The notes under the pieces: model-generated
Databases searched by the model: none
Seen by the model: the letters and a program-made list of their open reading frames with translations, nothing else
What the model was told of the DNA's origin: nothing
Assembly (NCBI GenBank): GCA_003254885.1
Contig: QANT01008702.1
Span: forward strand, 32,475 to 96,474
Direction: 5' to 3'
DNA length: 64,000 nt
Source of the DNA: Purshia tridentata
Taxonomy: Eukaryota > Streptophyta > Magnoliopsida > Rosales > Rosaceae
Translations under genes and position numbers: made by a program
Part shown: positions 46,301-57,500 of the stretch, piece by piece
Position numbering within the stretch: position 1 is the stretch's first letter
How the letters are laid out: each line of letters opens with the position of its first letter

Positions 46301-49300
46301 TGTTGCTGGTGGGGCCTGATGGTGTAAGTTTGTGAGATGTACCTTTACTCTGTATGGGGAGTAGCATAGTTGGGAAAAGATTTGGGGCCTCAATCCTATG
46401 TGGCAAAATTAATTGGTACACTTACTATTTAACTTTTGGTGATTATACACATCATTATTTATTTACAATATCAAATTATAATTATTTTTTATTGAAAGAC
46501 CATTTTATCCATCACAAATCCAATGACAGTAATTCTTACTTTTATTAAGATTTTATAGAATCAATTTTTTATCTATAACTACTCAATACAATTACATTGT
46601 TGTTTGAAGAAATTGACACCTTGTTTACATGTCAAAAAAAGAAAAGAAAAAAGAAGCAACTGCAACCAAGGAGGTAATTTTGGTAAAATTTCAAAAATTG
46701 TGAGAAAATTTGTGGTGATATGGTAAAATTTCGGGATAGATTGCCAAAATTTTGGAAAATTTCGGTAAAATTTCGAACCAAACTCTTTGCCCAGATGAAA
46801 TTTCTAGGTTTGGGGTTGGAATTTTTGGGTTTTGTTTAGCTTTTTTGGAAATCAAGGGAGAAATAGAGGATATTGGGTTTTGGGAAGAGCTGAGACCAGG
46901 GAGGGAGGAAGAGAAGAGGACGAGCTGGGTTTTTGGTGGGTTTCGGCGGCAGGGAGCGACGGCAGGCTAGATTGCGTTGGAGGTGGAAGATCAAGAGAGA
47001 TGAGATGAGGATGAAGAGAAAGGTGTTTGGGGAAGGAGGAGAAAGAAGAGAAAGGTGGCTTTAGATAGGGAAGAGAAGGTCTGCAACTATAGTACTGTAG
47101 AGTGAAAAAGAAATGTGAGAAAGTAGTAGAATGGNAAAAGAAATGTGAGAAAGTAGGAGAATGGGGAAGAGAGAGGCACGGGTTACTAACAACCAAAAAG
47201 GAAATAAAGTTAAAGTGGAAAAGAAAGGAGAAAAAAGAGAAAGGCTTGAAGGAAAAAGGAAGGAAAAAAAATAATAAAAAAAGGGTTTAGCCTTTTTAAG
47301 GTTGATTGAGGTTAAGTCTTTGGGCAATTGGAAAAAAAATAAAATGATTTAAGATTGGGTTTGGGGTTTGGTTTAGTGAGTTTTATGTAGTATTATTTTT
47401 AAATCCTAAATTCTAATACATTTTTATATTTAATATCTTATAAGTTATATTATATCATATCTCAAAAAATATAGAATATAGATTATATAGTATATAAGGA
47501 CCATAGGATTTAGTGTATAGATTATATAATTTATGATTTATTATTGAAGTATAATTTGTAAAGGTATTATAATTATAATTTATTAATTAGGGTAGTATTT
47601 TATTAATAGAATTTACTTCCAGCGCGCATTATATACACTTAATATTACATGAAACCTACAATATAGTTGAGTTCCTTCAATGTTTTTTTATAAATGTAGT
47701 AGATAATATGTTAAATAAGCATATTGTAAAGTTTCATTTAAAATTTTCATCATTTGATAGCAATTTCTGTTGTTTTTGTCTAAACCCTAGCAAAATCGAA
47801 ATTACATTCCTTGACTGCAGCACATTGAAGGGAGGAGACTCTTATCTATCCAAGTTTAATTTAAGTCAAGTCTTTTCTCTTAGACTCCAACCTGTTTATT
47901 TTCTCCAAAAGTCCAAAAAGCATGCTTCTTCTATCAAACAATCAATTTTTTTGTTTTTTTTTTATTTTATAGGTATTAGGTGGATTAGAGTTTGGGTTGT
48001 TTTTTGGTCGAAGGGTTTACCAATTGTCCTCTTCAGCTAAAGCAGCCTAACAATAATGCATCTTCTGATTGCAGTGGTATGCAAAACTCTCTGGGAAGCA
48101 ATTCATCAAATTCTTCTTCTTCTTCTTCGTCTTCATTGAGTTAATTCTATAAAAGCAAAGATCTCATTCCACCACTATCCCCTCTAGTGTTGCCTTCTTT
48201 GTTGGAATCTGCTTGTATTCAATAAGTAAATGCTTCATTTTCTCTATGATGAAATTGTTTTTTTTAGATCTAGCTATAGGTTTTTCTAATTTGCCGATTT
48301 TTTAAGTCTTATTCTTTTGAGAAAAAAAAGGATAGATAAGTCTTTTAAAAAACTTGCGTGGTAAATAGTTATAAGTTGTATTAAAAAAATTTAAATATTA
48401 TAATTGATATGGAAAATTCATGTTATTGAGGCACAATTGAGGCACCCTAGCACTCCCCTACCATAGTTTTACCTTAATCACCAAAGTAGTCTGGAACAGC
48501 TGAAATGTGTCAGTGCCTAAAGCGAAATGAGGATATGGCAAATCAGGTTTCCTTTCAGGAAATGGATTCTCTGCTGTGCTTGTTTTTGTTTGTTTCAATC
48601 ATAGCCATACAAATCCAAGGGTTATCAAACCATGGATGTGACCCCACACACTCAAAAAGTGTTTACATTTCTTGGATTGATAATCCATGGATATAATTAA
48701 ATGTCAAACAAAACCAAAAAAATAAAAACGGTGCGGAGGATCTGGATCATTCCATTCAAACTGATATTTGCCTGCAAGACATTTTGGGCTGGTACAGTAT
48801 AGCAACTTAACTACAACAATGGCTATTTTCTCTTTTTTCCTTTCTTCTAATAAAAAAAAAATCTATGACAGTACTGGGATGATACAAGTCCTTTACTAGA
48901 GGTTACTGTGGCATAACAAGAAGGCTTTTCTTTTTCCCATTTTTATCGTTTTCTCTAAGAGGCTTGCATTCACCACAGTTAATTTTAGAAAATTTAACAC
49001 TAATTCATGCTATTAGTATTTTATTTCATGACCATCACTGAACTTATGACATTGGCTTGAAAATTTGGTACCTAAAGACCATATTCTGAATGTAAAGGTT
49101 TTGTTAATCAGATAATTCATTAGAGTTCACTGGGGCTTCTTATTTCCATAAATTTAGCTCTATTATATATCATTGTTATTACACCTGTTCCCTATAAAAA
49201 GTGTGCTATGATATAGTAACTGTTTGGTGGTGTCTGTTTCCCAGTTTTGGAACTTGGGAATGGGTATGAGATTCATTTTCCATGTCTGGTTAGTGCACTT

Positions 49301-50622
49301 GGGAATGGCACAGCCTTTCTCATGGGTAAAACCCACAAAATGGAGGTTTTTGCTTTCCCAAAGGAAGAGATGGGCTCCTGTTCCTATTCCCATTGCCTGT
49401 TTTCAGCTTAATAATAAATTATAATGACAATATACCTGTATATTTATATTTTCAGAAAATCAAATTCCGCTGGTGGCCTAATAACACCGTTTGCGTTTCC
49501 AAACATTGGAAGTGAATGTTGCATTTGATTGGTTTCTTAAAACCCTATTACAAGGACCATATGGGATACCCAGAATTATATTCCATGAAAACATTAGCTT
49601 TATATAATGGAATGGTTCTTCATCATATGTTTGTTTTAAAATTGGTTCAGTGTTTGACGATCTAGACTGACATGTAGTCAAATGATGATTTTCATATAAC
49701 TCACGTTGTATTATGTCCATTGAGGCTTGTCTGCTTTATCCGGTTTTAAGCTGCTTCCACGACTTTTTATGTTTGAAAGTACCTGGACTGTTAAATCTGT
49801 GATTTTAATTGGTATCTTTAAGATCCATGTGTGTTATATGGCATCTAAAAGGGTTTGATGTTGCAGCCTGATCGTGTCATGGAATTCTGCAATAACAATG
49901 ATCTTCAGCTCATTGTACGTGCACATGAATGTGTGATGGATGGCTTTGAGCGTTTTGCCCAAGGACATTTGATTACACTTTTCTCTGCCACCAATTACTG
50001 TGGTATATACCTGCCTCCTTGATTGTTTATGCAGCTTTGGGCTCTTCAAATGATTTAACATATCATATTTGGTTCTTTTTACTTTCAACAGGTACGGCAA
50101 ATAATGCAGGGGCAATCCTTGTTTTGGGTAGAGATCTTGTGGTGGTTCCAAAACTCATTCATCCCTTACCACCAGCAATTTCATCTCCAGAAACATCACC
50201 AGAACGCCATATTGAAGATACTTGGATGCAGGTACTGATGTTTTATTTATTTGTTTATCTATATAAATAGTAATTTAAAAATGTCCTTGAATAAGGACAT
50301 AATCTCTCTCTCTCTCTCTCATATTTGCATCCTTTTTTTTTTCTCGACACTTTTGCTTTTTTCCCCTAACATGTAAATTTAAAAATGTCCTTGAATAAGG
50401 ACATAATCTCGCTCTCTCTCTCTCTCTCTCTCATATTTGCATCCTTTTTTTTTTCTCGAGACTTTTGCTTTTTTCCCCTAACATGTGCTCCTGATCTTGG
50501 TATTAATCTTTCTTTGAATTGGTTTGTCATTTTACCAGGAGCTGAATGCTAACAGACCTCCAACACCTACTAGAGGTCGTCCACAAGTAGCAAATGATCG
50601 GGGCTCCCTTGCTTGGATATAG
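34897..50622 (+). CDS. BSL3: Ser/Thr protein phosphatase BSL2/BSL3-like (BSU1 family, Kelch-repeat)
   Basis: A Kelch-PP1-type phosphatase; in Arabidopsis this family dephosphorylates BIN2 to promote brassinosteroid signalling. There are 21 coding exons: 34897-35323, 36355-36415, 36522-36600, 36742-36821, 36908-37002, 37112-37211, 39258-39327, 39940-40041, 40140-40221, 41117-41296, 41701-41974, 42078-42315, 42433-42603, 43369-43607, 44564-44648, 44759-44857, 44944-45143, 45234-45309, 49867-50002, 50092-50231, 50539-50622. All are GT-AG; the sum is 1006 codons (1005 aa), matching BSL2/BSL3 length. The N-terminus ([14 protein letters not shown]) and the Gln/Ala-rich leader fit BSL2/BSL3 rather than BSL1 or BSU1. 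Kelch repeats span about 70-480 ([39 protein letters not shown]). Phosphatase motifs are GDLHGQ (about 706), GDYVDRG (about 740), RGNHE (about 772), HGGIG and [10 protein letters not shown] (about 903). The C-terminus ends SLAW-I. The choice between BSL2 and BSL3 is not certain. Confidence 0.95.
37212..39257 (+). other. Long BSL intron 6
   Basis: About 2.0 kb between a donor followed by a (TC)n tract (37214-37238) and the exon at 39258. AT-rich. No embedded gene or clear transposon was found; the small ORFs here have no recognisable motifs. Confidence 0.6.
40316..40381. repeat. Compound (CT)n(CA)n microsatellite in BSL intron 9
   Basis: A (CT)n run passes directly into about 17 CA units and then a GACACGGACACACA tail. 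Small ORFs made of S-L or H-T repeats on either strand are translations of this repeat. Confidence 0.9.
44249..44367. mobile_element. 119-bp foldback MITE in BSL intron 14
   Basis: The left arm starts AATGTTAGGTGTACCAC and continues through ATTTTGGTACCATCTTGTGTA. The right arm is its reverse complement, nearly perfect over about 38-40 bp. The turn near 44300 is about 40 nt. Such hairpins are small non-autonomous DNA elements. No target-site duplication is certain. Confidence 0.7.
45310..49866 (+). other. Long BSL intron 18 with inserted repeat
   Basis: At 4.56 kb this is the largest BSL intron. It is long because of an AAATTTCG-type element at about 46670-47815. The remainder (45310-46660 and 47820-49866) is AT-rich with no recognisable gene. 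Confidence 0.65.
46670..47815 (-). mobile_element. AAATTTCG-type repeat element, copy 1 (in BSL intron 18)
   Basis: The left end (46677-46790) is packed with GGTAAAATTTCG-like words. The right end (about 47640-47815) holds GAAACCTACAATAT, TTGATAGCAATTTCTG and TCTAAACCCTAGCAAAATCG, all of which appear as reverse complements at 59975-60150 in copy 2. The middle is GA-rich on the plus strand (46880-47280), matching the CT-rich middle of copy 2. One N lies at 47135 in a local 30-bp duplication. There is no transposase. Class is unknown; subterminal repeats suggest a DNA transposon. Confidence 0.6.
50272..50486. repeat. Tandem duplication of about 104-112 bp in BSL intron 20
   Basis: Two adjacent copies begin AAATGTCCTTGAATAAGGAC, contain a (CT)n tract and TTTTTCTCGA-ACTTTTGC, and end CCCCTAACATGT. 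They differ mainly in CT repeat number. The short palindrome GTCCTTGAATAAGGAC is in each copy. Confidence 0.85.
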
Positions 50623-51250
50623 TTGATTATTAGAAATTGCTGTCATATTCATTCTGGCCTTGTTTATTCCACATGGGATTTCTAGTGCTGTACAGGAACG
50701 TGATGCCATAGACAAGAACTTCCAAACTTGCGATCTTTTTTCCAGACAACAAGTTCGAGGGCTTTTTGGAATTTTGGTTTTCACTACACAATTGGTAGGC
50801 CATGAGATGAGAAGATACAAGTTGAAGAAGCATGTTGCTGGCGGCGGTTAGGTTTCACTTTTGTATGATGTGCTAAAAGTTGCAGTTCGGGTCCATCCAC
50901 CCTTTGTAAATTGAGCCACAGGCAGGTAGAAGTCAGTATTGGTTCTTCCTATGGATTGGTAGTGCTGAGTATTTTTCTGATTAATTTATATATTTTTTAT
51001 CCCTCGTTTTAGGAGTATTAATTTTTCTCTTCCAAGAGGACACGAGGTCTATTTGTAATGGTGAGATATATAAAGTGTTTAGCAATCTTTGTGAGCGTCC
51101 ATGTATAATAGAGGGTTGCTTTGTGTAATATTTCATCTCTGTTTTTGTACAATGTAACATTGTGTGAAGATAAGTAACCTTTTTGTACCGAACACGAAAT
51201 ATGTGAAGTTTTGGTCGTAAAATGTGGTTTGTATATGTTTGATCTTGTTC
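50623..51250 (+). other. BSL 3'UTR region
   Basis: Sequence downstream of the TAG at 50620-50622, still less AT-rich than bulk intergenic DNA to about 50960, then AT-rich with possible polyadenylation signals. No separate gene is apparent. Confidence 0.5.
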
Positions 51251-51960
51251 TATCTTTTTACTGCTTACAATGCTTACCTGCAGCAATCTTCTATGATACT
51301 TTATTGGTGATGCCCAACCATTCCCATTTACCAAGGTTGGCTAGGTGGCTATTATACTGACCATGAGTTGAACACATACCACTCATCTTCAGCCAAACCC
51401 CAAGGAAACCTAAAACAATTTGTAGTTCACAAGCTCTCACATTGATGCACGAAAATTTCTTTTGTTGAATGAATTTTCAAAATTCGACTGAGCAAAATTC
51501 AACTTGACAGATCAATAAACAATAAAATTGAACCTTCTATTTGAAGTAGGAATGTTGAATTTACCGAAATAGCGTAAGCCTAGATATTTAGTTTTAATAG
51601 GAATTAACTAGAGTACTGTATAGTTAGATGACTGTTAAATCTTAAATTCGATTTTGAAATTCAAAAGTTTGTCAAAAAGTTGATCCCAACATCAATTGCA
51701 ACCCAAATTTAAAAGGAAGAATTAGATAGTTTCCAATTATAAATGGGCACGTTGGGGAAAATCATAATTACTAAAGAGTTTACGAAGCTCATAGGACTCT
51801 CTTAAAAAGGAACTAATTTTTGGCCATTCTAGTGAGAATGTTTTTGCATTGTCTAGTATATGCTTGGTCGTCATTCTCAAAATTTAGAATTAGTGTCTTA
51901 CGTTCCCAAAATTGAGATGACACTTAAATCACGGATTGAAAAATAAAATTGAAATAATTG

Positions 51961-53000
51961 ATAGTTGAGATGGCATATGATACTAAGACCAAACCTTTGA
52001 GGGAGTACTTTGCTCCCTTCACCACCAATTCTCCATCATGCATAGTGTTGTCGAACACTATTGCTGCAACCCATTATGAGTTGAAACCACGTGTTATTCA
52101 ACTTTTGCCTTTTTCCATGGATAAGATCGTGAGGACCCATGCATGTAAGAAACTATAATTAGGGAGAGAGAGAAATGAAAGTTTCCCAGTCAGCTTGTAC
52201 CCAACCCAAAAGGCATTTTCAAGTTGGTGATGCTTTTATTTCTACAATTCCTCAAGAGCATGTTAAGTCCATCACCACCCTTAAGTCTGGAAGAAAAATT
52301 GACAATTAGGTTCAGATGCCACACTTGGAAGATAAAACAACAAGAGTGGATTAGAGGAATTAGAGAGCCAGAATTCTAAGGATAATCATGATTCTTATGC
52401 CAAATTCTTAAAAGATCTTTGTACCATCAAGAGCAAAAAAAAAAGTCCTCAAGAGGGCCTTTTTCACTGAACAAGCAAGTTCCATTATTGAGTATAGGAT
52501 TCCTGTCAAGTACAAGGACCTCGGTTGTCCTACCATTTCATATACGATAGGTACTCATCTTATTAGGAGGCCATTTTAGATTTAAAAGTGAGCGTGAATC
52601 TAGCTTCTTCCATATTCAGATTATGTGAAATGGAGGTTAGGAGAAATAAAACCCACTTTGGTGACACTTTTATTAGTTGATAGGTCAGTGAAAGTTCCTA
52701 GAGGTATGGTTGAACATGTTTTGGTCAAGGTCAATGAATTTTACTTTCATGTGGACTTTATAGTTCTTGATACTTAACATGTCTCTAACCAAACGAGCAA
52801 ATTCTAGTCATCTTAGGTCGTCCATTCCTTGCCATTACAAATGCCCAAATCATGTGCCATAATGGAGTGATGAATCTCTCGTTTGGAAATTTGAACATGG
52901 ACCTCAACATCTTTAACGTCCACAAGCAACTACTAGACAATGGGAATCTCTGTGTGATTAAAACTTGATTGATAGTCTAGTGGTAGATTATGTCCATCAG
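51961..53000 (+). pseudogene. Decayed Ty3/gypsy retrotransposon gag-protease fragment
   Basis: The first open piece (51958-52158) reads LREYFAPFTTNSPSCIVL ... HYELKPRVIQLLPF, resembling the start of plant gypsy gag proteins. Further on, in shifting frames, are IEYRIPVKYKDLGCPTISY, a protease-like DLKVSVNLASS stretch (about 52574; the usual D-L-G is D-L-K), EIKPTLVTLLLVDRSVKVP and VDFIVLDT (about 52640-52775), and FLAITNAQIMCHNGVMNLSF. Stops and frameshifts are frequent. No LTRs, reverse transcriptase or integrase were found nearby. Clearly dead. Confidence 0.7.
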
Positions 53001-53009
53001 TCTTGTATT

Positions 53010-54536
53010 GAGGAACCTCTTGAGGCATGCTAAGCCCATTTTGGTGGTAACTTTGATTTTGGACAATCTTTTGCAGAGGTCAATGCATTGTTAGATTTTG
53101 TCTCCTCCACTTTCCTCCATCATAGAGCCACATATATATGAGGCTAGAGAGTTCGTTGTGAGTCTCACTTGTTTCCAAAGCTGGGTTTGAAACCACATGA
53201 ATGATAAAGCCATAAAGGCCTTTGAATCCTTCTATGAAACGAGTAGTTAGAGTCTTAGAGATCATTCTGGTGCCGTCATCAAGTATATATGGTAAGAGAT
53301 CAGTGCATATCACAAAAACACTCAGAACCTTACTGTTTTTAACATTGAATAGAAACCACCAGACAATTAGGCTATTTTTTAGGTCCACATGATCGATGAT
53401 CGAGTTGTAGATGTAAATTGTTTCAAGTCCAGAATAAAGACTTCAAACACTGAACATTGTGGTGAGGTTAAGTGAAAGTGCAAGTTATGATTATGAATGT
53501 TTCTTACGGTTTGTTCATGATCCTGGTTGAACTTGTGTGATAGTCACTTTCTATTGTGGTGTTCATTTTTTTTTCTTTTCTTTTTGGTTGTGTTTTTAAT
53601 TTCCTAGATTTTTGTTTAGTCTTGTCACCTCCAAATTCTATTGGAATTATCATATATTATTTGTTGTGCTTCATCTTTCAGGTAATTTCTTTCTTAACCT
53701 TCTTCCATCTTAGTTTTTACATGTTCTTCATTTTGAAACATTGTGGACATGTTTAATTTAGTTTTGGGGGTAGGGTTTAAAAACTTTATTTGATTTTGTG
53801 CATTGATCTTCTATTTTAGTGCAAAAATAAAAATAAAAATTATGTTTTGAGTCTTTGTGAGTGATTTCATTTACCATGACAAGATTGATGCTCTTGAATT
53901 CAATGCATAGTCTTAAAGAGTGCCTGGTATTTGCCATGGTATTTCATATTATCATCTAATTTGTATTTGTCTTGGGAGATTGAAAACTGCATTTATGTTG
54001 GCTTTGCACATGCACATTCTGGTTTGAGAATTTTAGTGAAACGCTTCGATCACTTGGATGATGTGTGATCTTTTGCCAATTTTTATTAGCATGCTAACCT
54101 ATTGTTTATGAAGTGTGTTTCATTGGCCCAAAAAAGATAAAAGTGTGTTTTATGGTCTATGTCATTAATTGAAAGTATTTCTCTTAAGGGAATCGAAGTA
54201 ATTGCTATTTAGTGATTTTATTTTATTTGAAGAAACCAGAACAAGAATAATATGGGGGTCATATATAAAACTCACTAGCATCCATCTCTTATCAATTTTG
54301 ATAACCTTTTATCTAATTGAGGTCTAAAATTCCTTACAAGGATTTAGATTTACTATATGAGGTATTAAACATCATACTAAATTACTAAACATATCTCACA
54401 TTGACACAATGATAATCCTGTTTACAAACAAGTCAAAGATTCATAAGGATGCCACCATCCTACATCCTCCCCGAAAAGCTTGGTTAATCAGACATCAGCA
54501 ACTGATCCAGACTCTACAAGGCCAAAGCCAAGTCAA
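53010..54536. other. Intergenic DNA between gypsy remnant and DNAJC8-like gene
   Basis: AT-rich. It may include more of the decayed retroelement (53100-53500) and a T-rich tract (53565-53600). No gene is supported. The DNAJC8-like 3'UTR probably occupies about 54300-54536. Confidence 0.45.
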
Positions 54537-57500
54537 TCATCCTCGTTTTATAGGCCTTTGAACATAAGATTTGTTAGGGTCTTCGGTCTTGAGCTTTGGA
54601 GGTCGAATTTCTCCTTTCTTGGCCTGCACATGCACACAAATAACAGCATATTGAGCGCCACTGAATTTTTTATTAAAGATGTACCCATCAATTATTGCTA
54701 TAATAAATTCACCTTCTTTCCAGCCTTCATAAAATCTCTCCAGCTTGAAACCTGATCATCAAGTGAAAAGGAAGATGGCCACAAGTCAAAATGATAAGCT
54801 TGGCAGGAAAAATTTTAGGATGTATGAAGACCAAAATACTAAGAAGTCCCGAGTAATGGATTTTGCAGATTAGAAATGCTCAAATTGAAACTGTAGAGAA
54901 TGGTTAAAGCATCCTTCAACCTAATTTTCAAGGCCAAACAACATAGATTTTTTACGGAACCTTACAAGAGAATGGCATCAAATATTATATGAAATGTGAG
55001 GTGGTCTGAACTACCCAGGTGCTCAGCTATTTTGGAAGCTTCCTGAGAGGGGCTTAGTAGTATAGGTAATCATGAAAGCTCATAGTTCAAATCATATCAA
55101 ATCATCAGCCAAACCGGCCATTGCAATTTGATTAAACTTCGGCTTCTGGAACTCTATATTGACAACTCATGTCTCCTCAATTTCATTCATCATTTTTTTG
55201 GTTTACTTAGTTGACTTTTAAAAGTATGATACAGGCAGTTGAACCAACCATTTCAGTTATTAAGCAGGCAAGATAACATAAACATTCTACTTGATTTATT
55301 TAATGGAAATAACTTATGCATAGAAATTTTTACAATTTCATTAGTACATTCGTAACCTGGGGAATAATATCATAATAGCGACAACTCCCATTGACCTTAG
55401 ACCTTAGATCTCAGACTCAAGGTCATCAATCCATGAGAACAACCAAAAACATCCAACAGATAACAACATTTGGCTACAGCCTACAGTCTATATAACCTTC
55501 TAAAACATATAACGAGTTATGGAACTAATGAAAGTAACTATCTCGCAATTTTAAATTCAGGCCCTACTACACACATGTTGTGCTACATAGAAAAATGCAA
55601 AAAGATAGAAACAAACCCTTTGTTCTCTTGTTCCTTCCCATTGTTCCTCATGTTCCCGTTTTCTTTTCCACATCTCTTTGGCTTCTTCCTCATCTTTTTT
55701 CAATCTACCTTCCTCTTCTGATATCTAAGAGGCAATGAAAGACAAATAGAAATATTATTGAAACCTTAAATACGTATAACCAAATGAAAATAAGAAAAGA
55801 AAAAAGGTTTCCAGCATACCCTCATTTGCATTTTTCTCCTCCGCCATTCTTGTTCAGTTAATATTTCTCGAACCTTCATTTTTAGTTCTTGCTGGAACTC
55901 TTCTGACTGCTCATGCTGTTGCTCATATTTTCCCTGTATTATCAAAGAGGCACCAAGTTTACTAGGTTGTTTCCCATGCCAGGAATTGGGAAGGACCAAT
56001 AAGAAAATAATTACTTGTATTATGGACATAGATTTCTAGGACAATCTCCATTCCCTCCTCACTCAGAGGAGAAGATTCAATCAATATAGGATGATATAAA
56101 CTAAACCAGTAAATAAATAAGTAAAGAAGGAACCATGACTAATAAGTTATAGATGATTGACACAAAGTACATGTAAACCTGGATAGTACTTTCACTACCC
56201 TGTACTACCAAAGATGCATAAAGTACTTTGTGTCACATTCCGATAACCTGACTTATGAGTTTTTTTTGGGTACTTTAATTTGAAGGCCTAAACTACTAAA
56301 AAATTTAACCCCAAGTCCACCCTGGCTCAAAAGTTACCTTCCAGACCAAATTTAAAAGACTTCCGCTTCCATTGACAAAAAGAAAACGAACTTCAAGAAA
56401 ATTACAAAAATTGCCACCATGTCCGAACTTCAAGAATTTATGATGCTCTCATTTTTATACATTCAAAGCTCTGACACACTCTCTCAGCTGACACTACCCT
56501 CTCTTTCTGATGTGAAAATTCATATTTGACTTGGGAAAAATTCTTGTATACAATTCATGTACTGAACCTCTCTCCCATGACCTTCTTTTAACATAATATC
56601 ACCTTTTTCCCTCCCACATTTCTAAAATAATTTCACTTGAAAGTGCAGACGCAGATACAGTTGAAGTGAAATCTGCATCTGCATCTGCAATGCATATGCA
56701 TCTTGCAGATGCAGATATAGCCTCTCTCCCATGACCTTCTTTGAACATAATTTCACCTTTTTATCTCCCATATTTCTAAAATAATTTCACTTGAGAGTGC
56801 AGATGCACTTTCAACTGCAGATTGATCAAAATGAAAAACAGATATATACAACATATTGAGATGACATAGATGTAGGGGAACTGAAAATACCTCATCAACC
56901 AAGGACTTTATTTTAGAAGCTGTATCTTTCTTCAACTGCTTCTTCCTTTTTGCTCTAAGTTCTTCTGCAGTCCACATTAAGAAACAATGAGTGTTTTCCA
57001 CCTCCTCCCCAAAATCCCCCCAGCCATAAAAAGAAAAATTGGTTTTCTGCCCTTACTATAAGGAATAATACCGAAACTTGATAATGAAGCATAACTGATT
57101 CATGCAACACTTGAGGATATTTAGCATTAAATAATCTATTCCAACGTATAGATAAGCATATGCATATAAAATATGGACATCCGAGTAACAGTAAAATTTA
57201 TGGATCTTCCATTTGAATGCTTTAACATACAAAAATATTTAGCCAAACTACATTTTGAGATTTTAAAACTAACTTGGGATGAATGAAGAGTCCACCAAAG
57301 ACAGGAAAATCAAGCCACAAACATAAACAATAAAAAATAATAATAATAATAATAAACTCTAGTACTGACCTTTGGCCGCATTGACTTGGCTAATAATATA
57401 ATCCCTTTCCTGTTGATCGAGTAATAGTTGTTGAGCTTTTGCCAATGCTGATAACAAATCAACAACCAAATGTTAATTTAAGCATCCATTTCAGTCAAAT

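Noticed and set aside
46852-47327. Overlapping ORFs around the N at 47135
   Set aside because: Low-complexity GA/CT-rich DNA inside the AAATTTCG-type element. The translations are runs of Ser, Phe and Leu or Lys and Glu.
54480-54755. 91-codon plus-strand ORF
   Set aside because: It is antisense to exons 8 and 9 of the DNAJC8-like gene.
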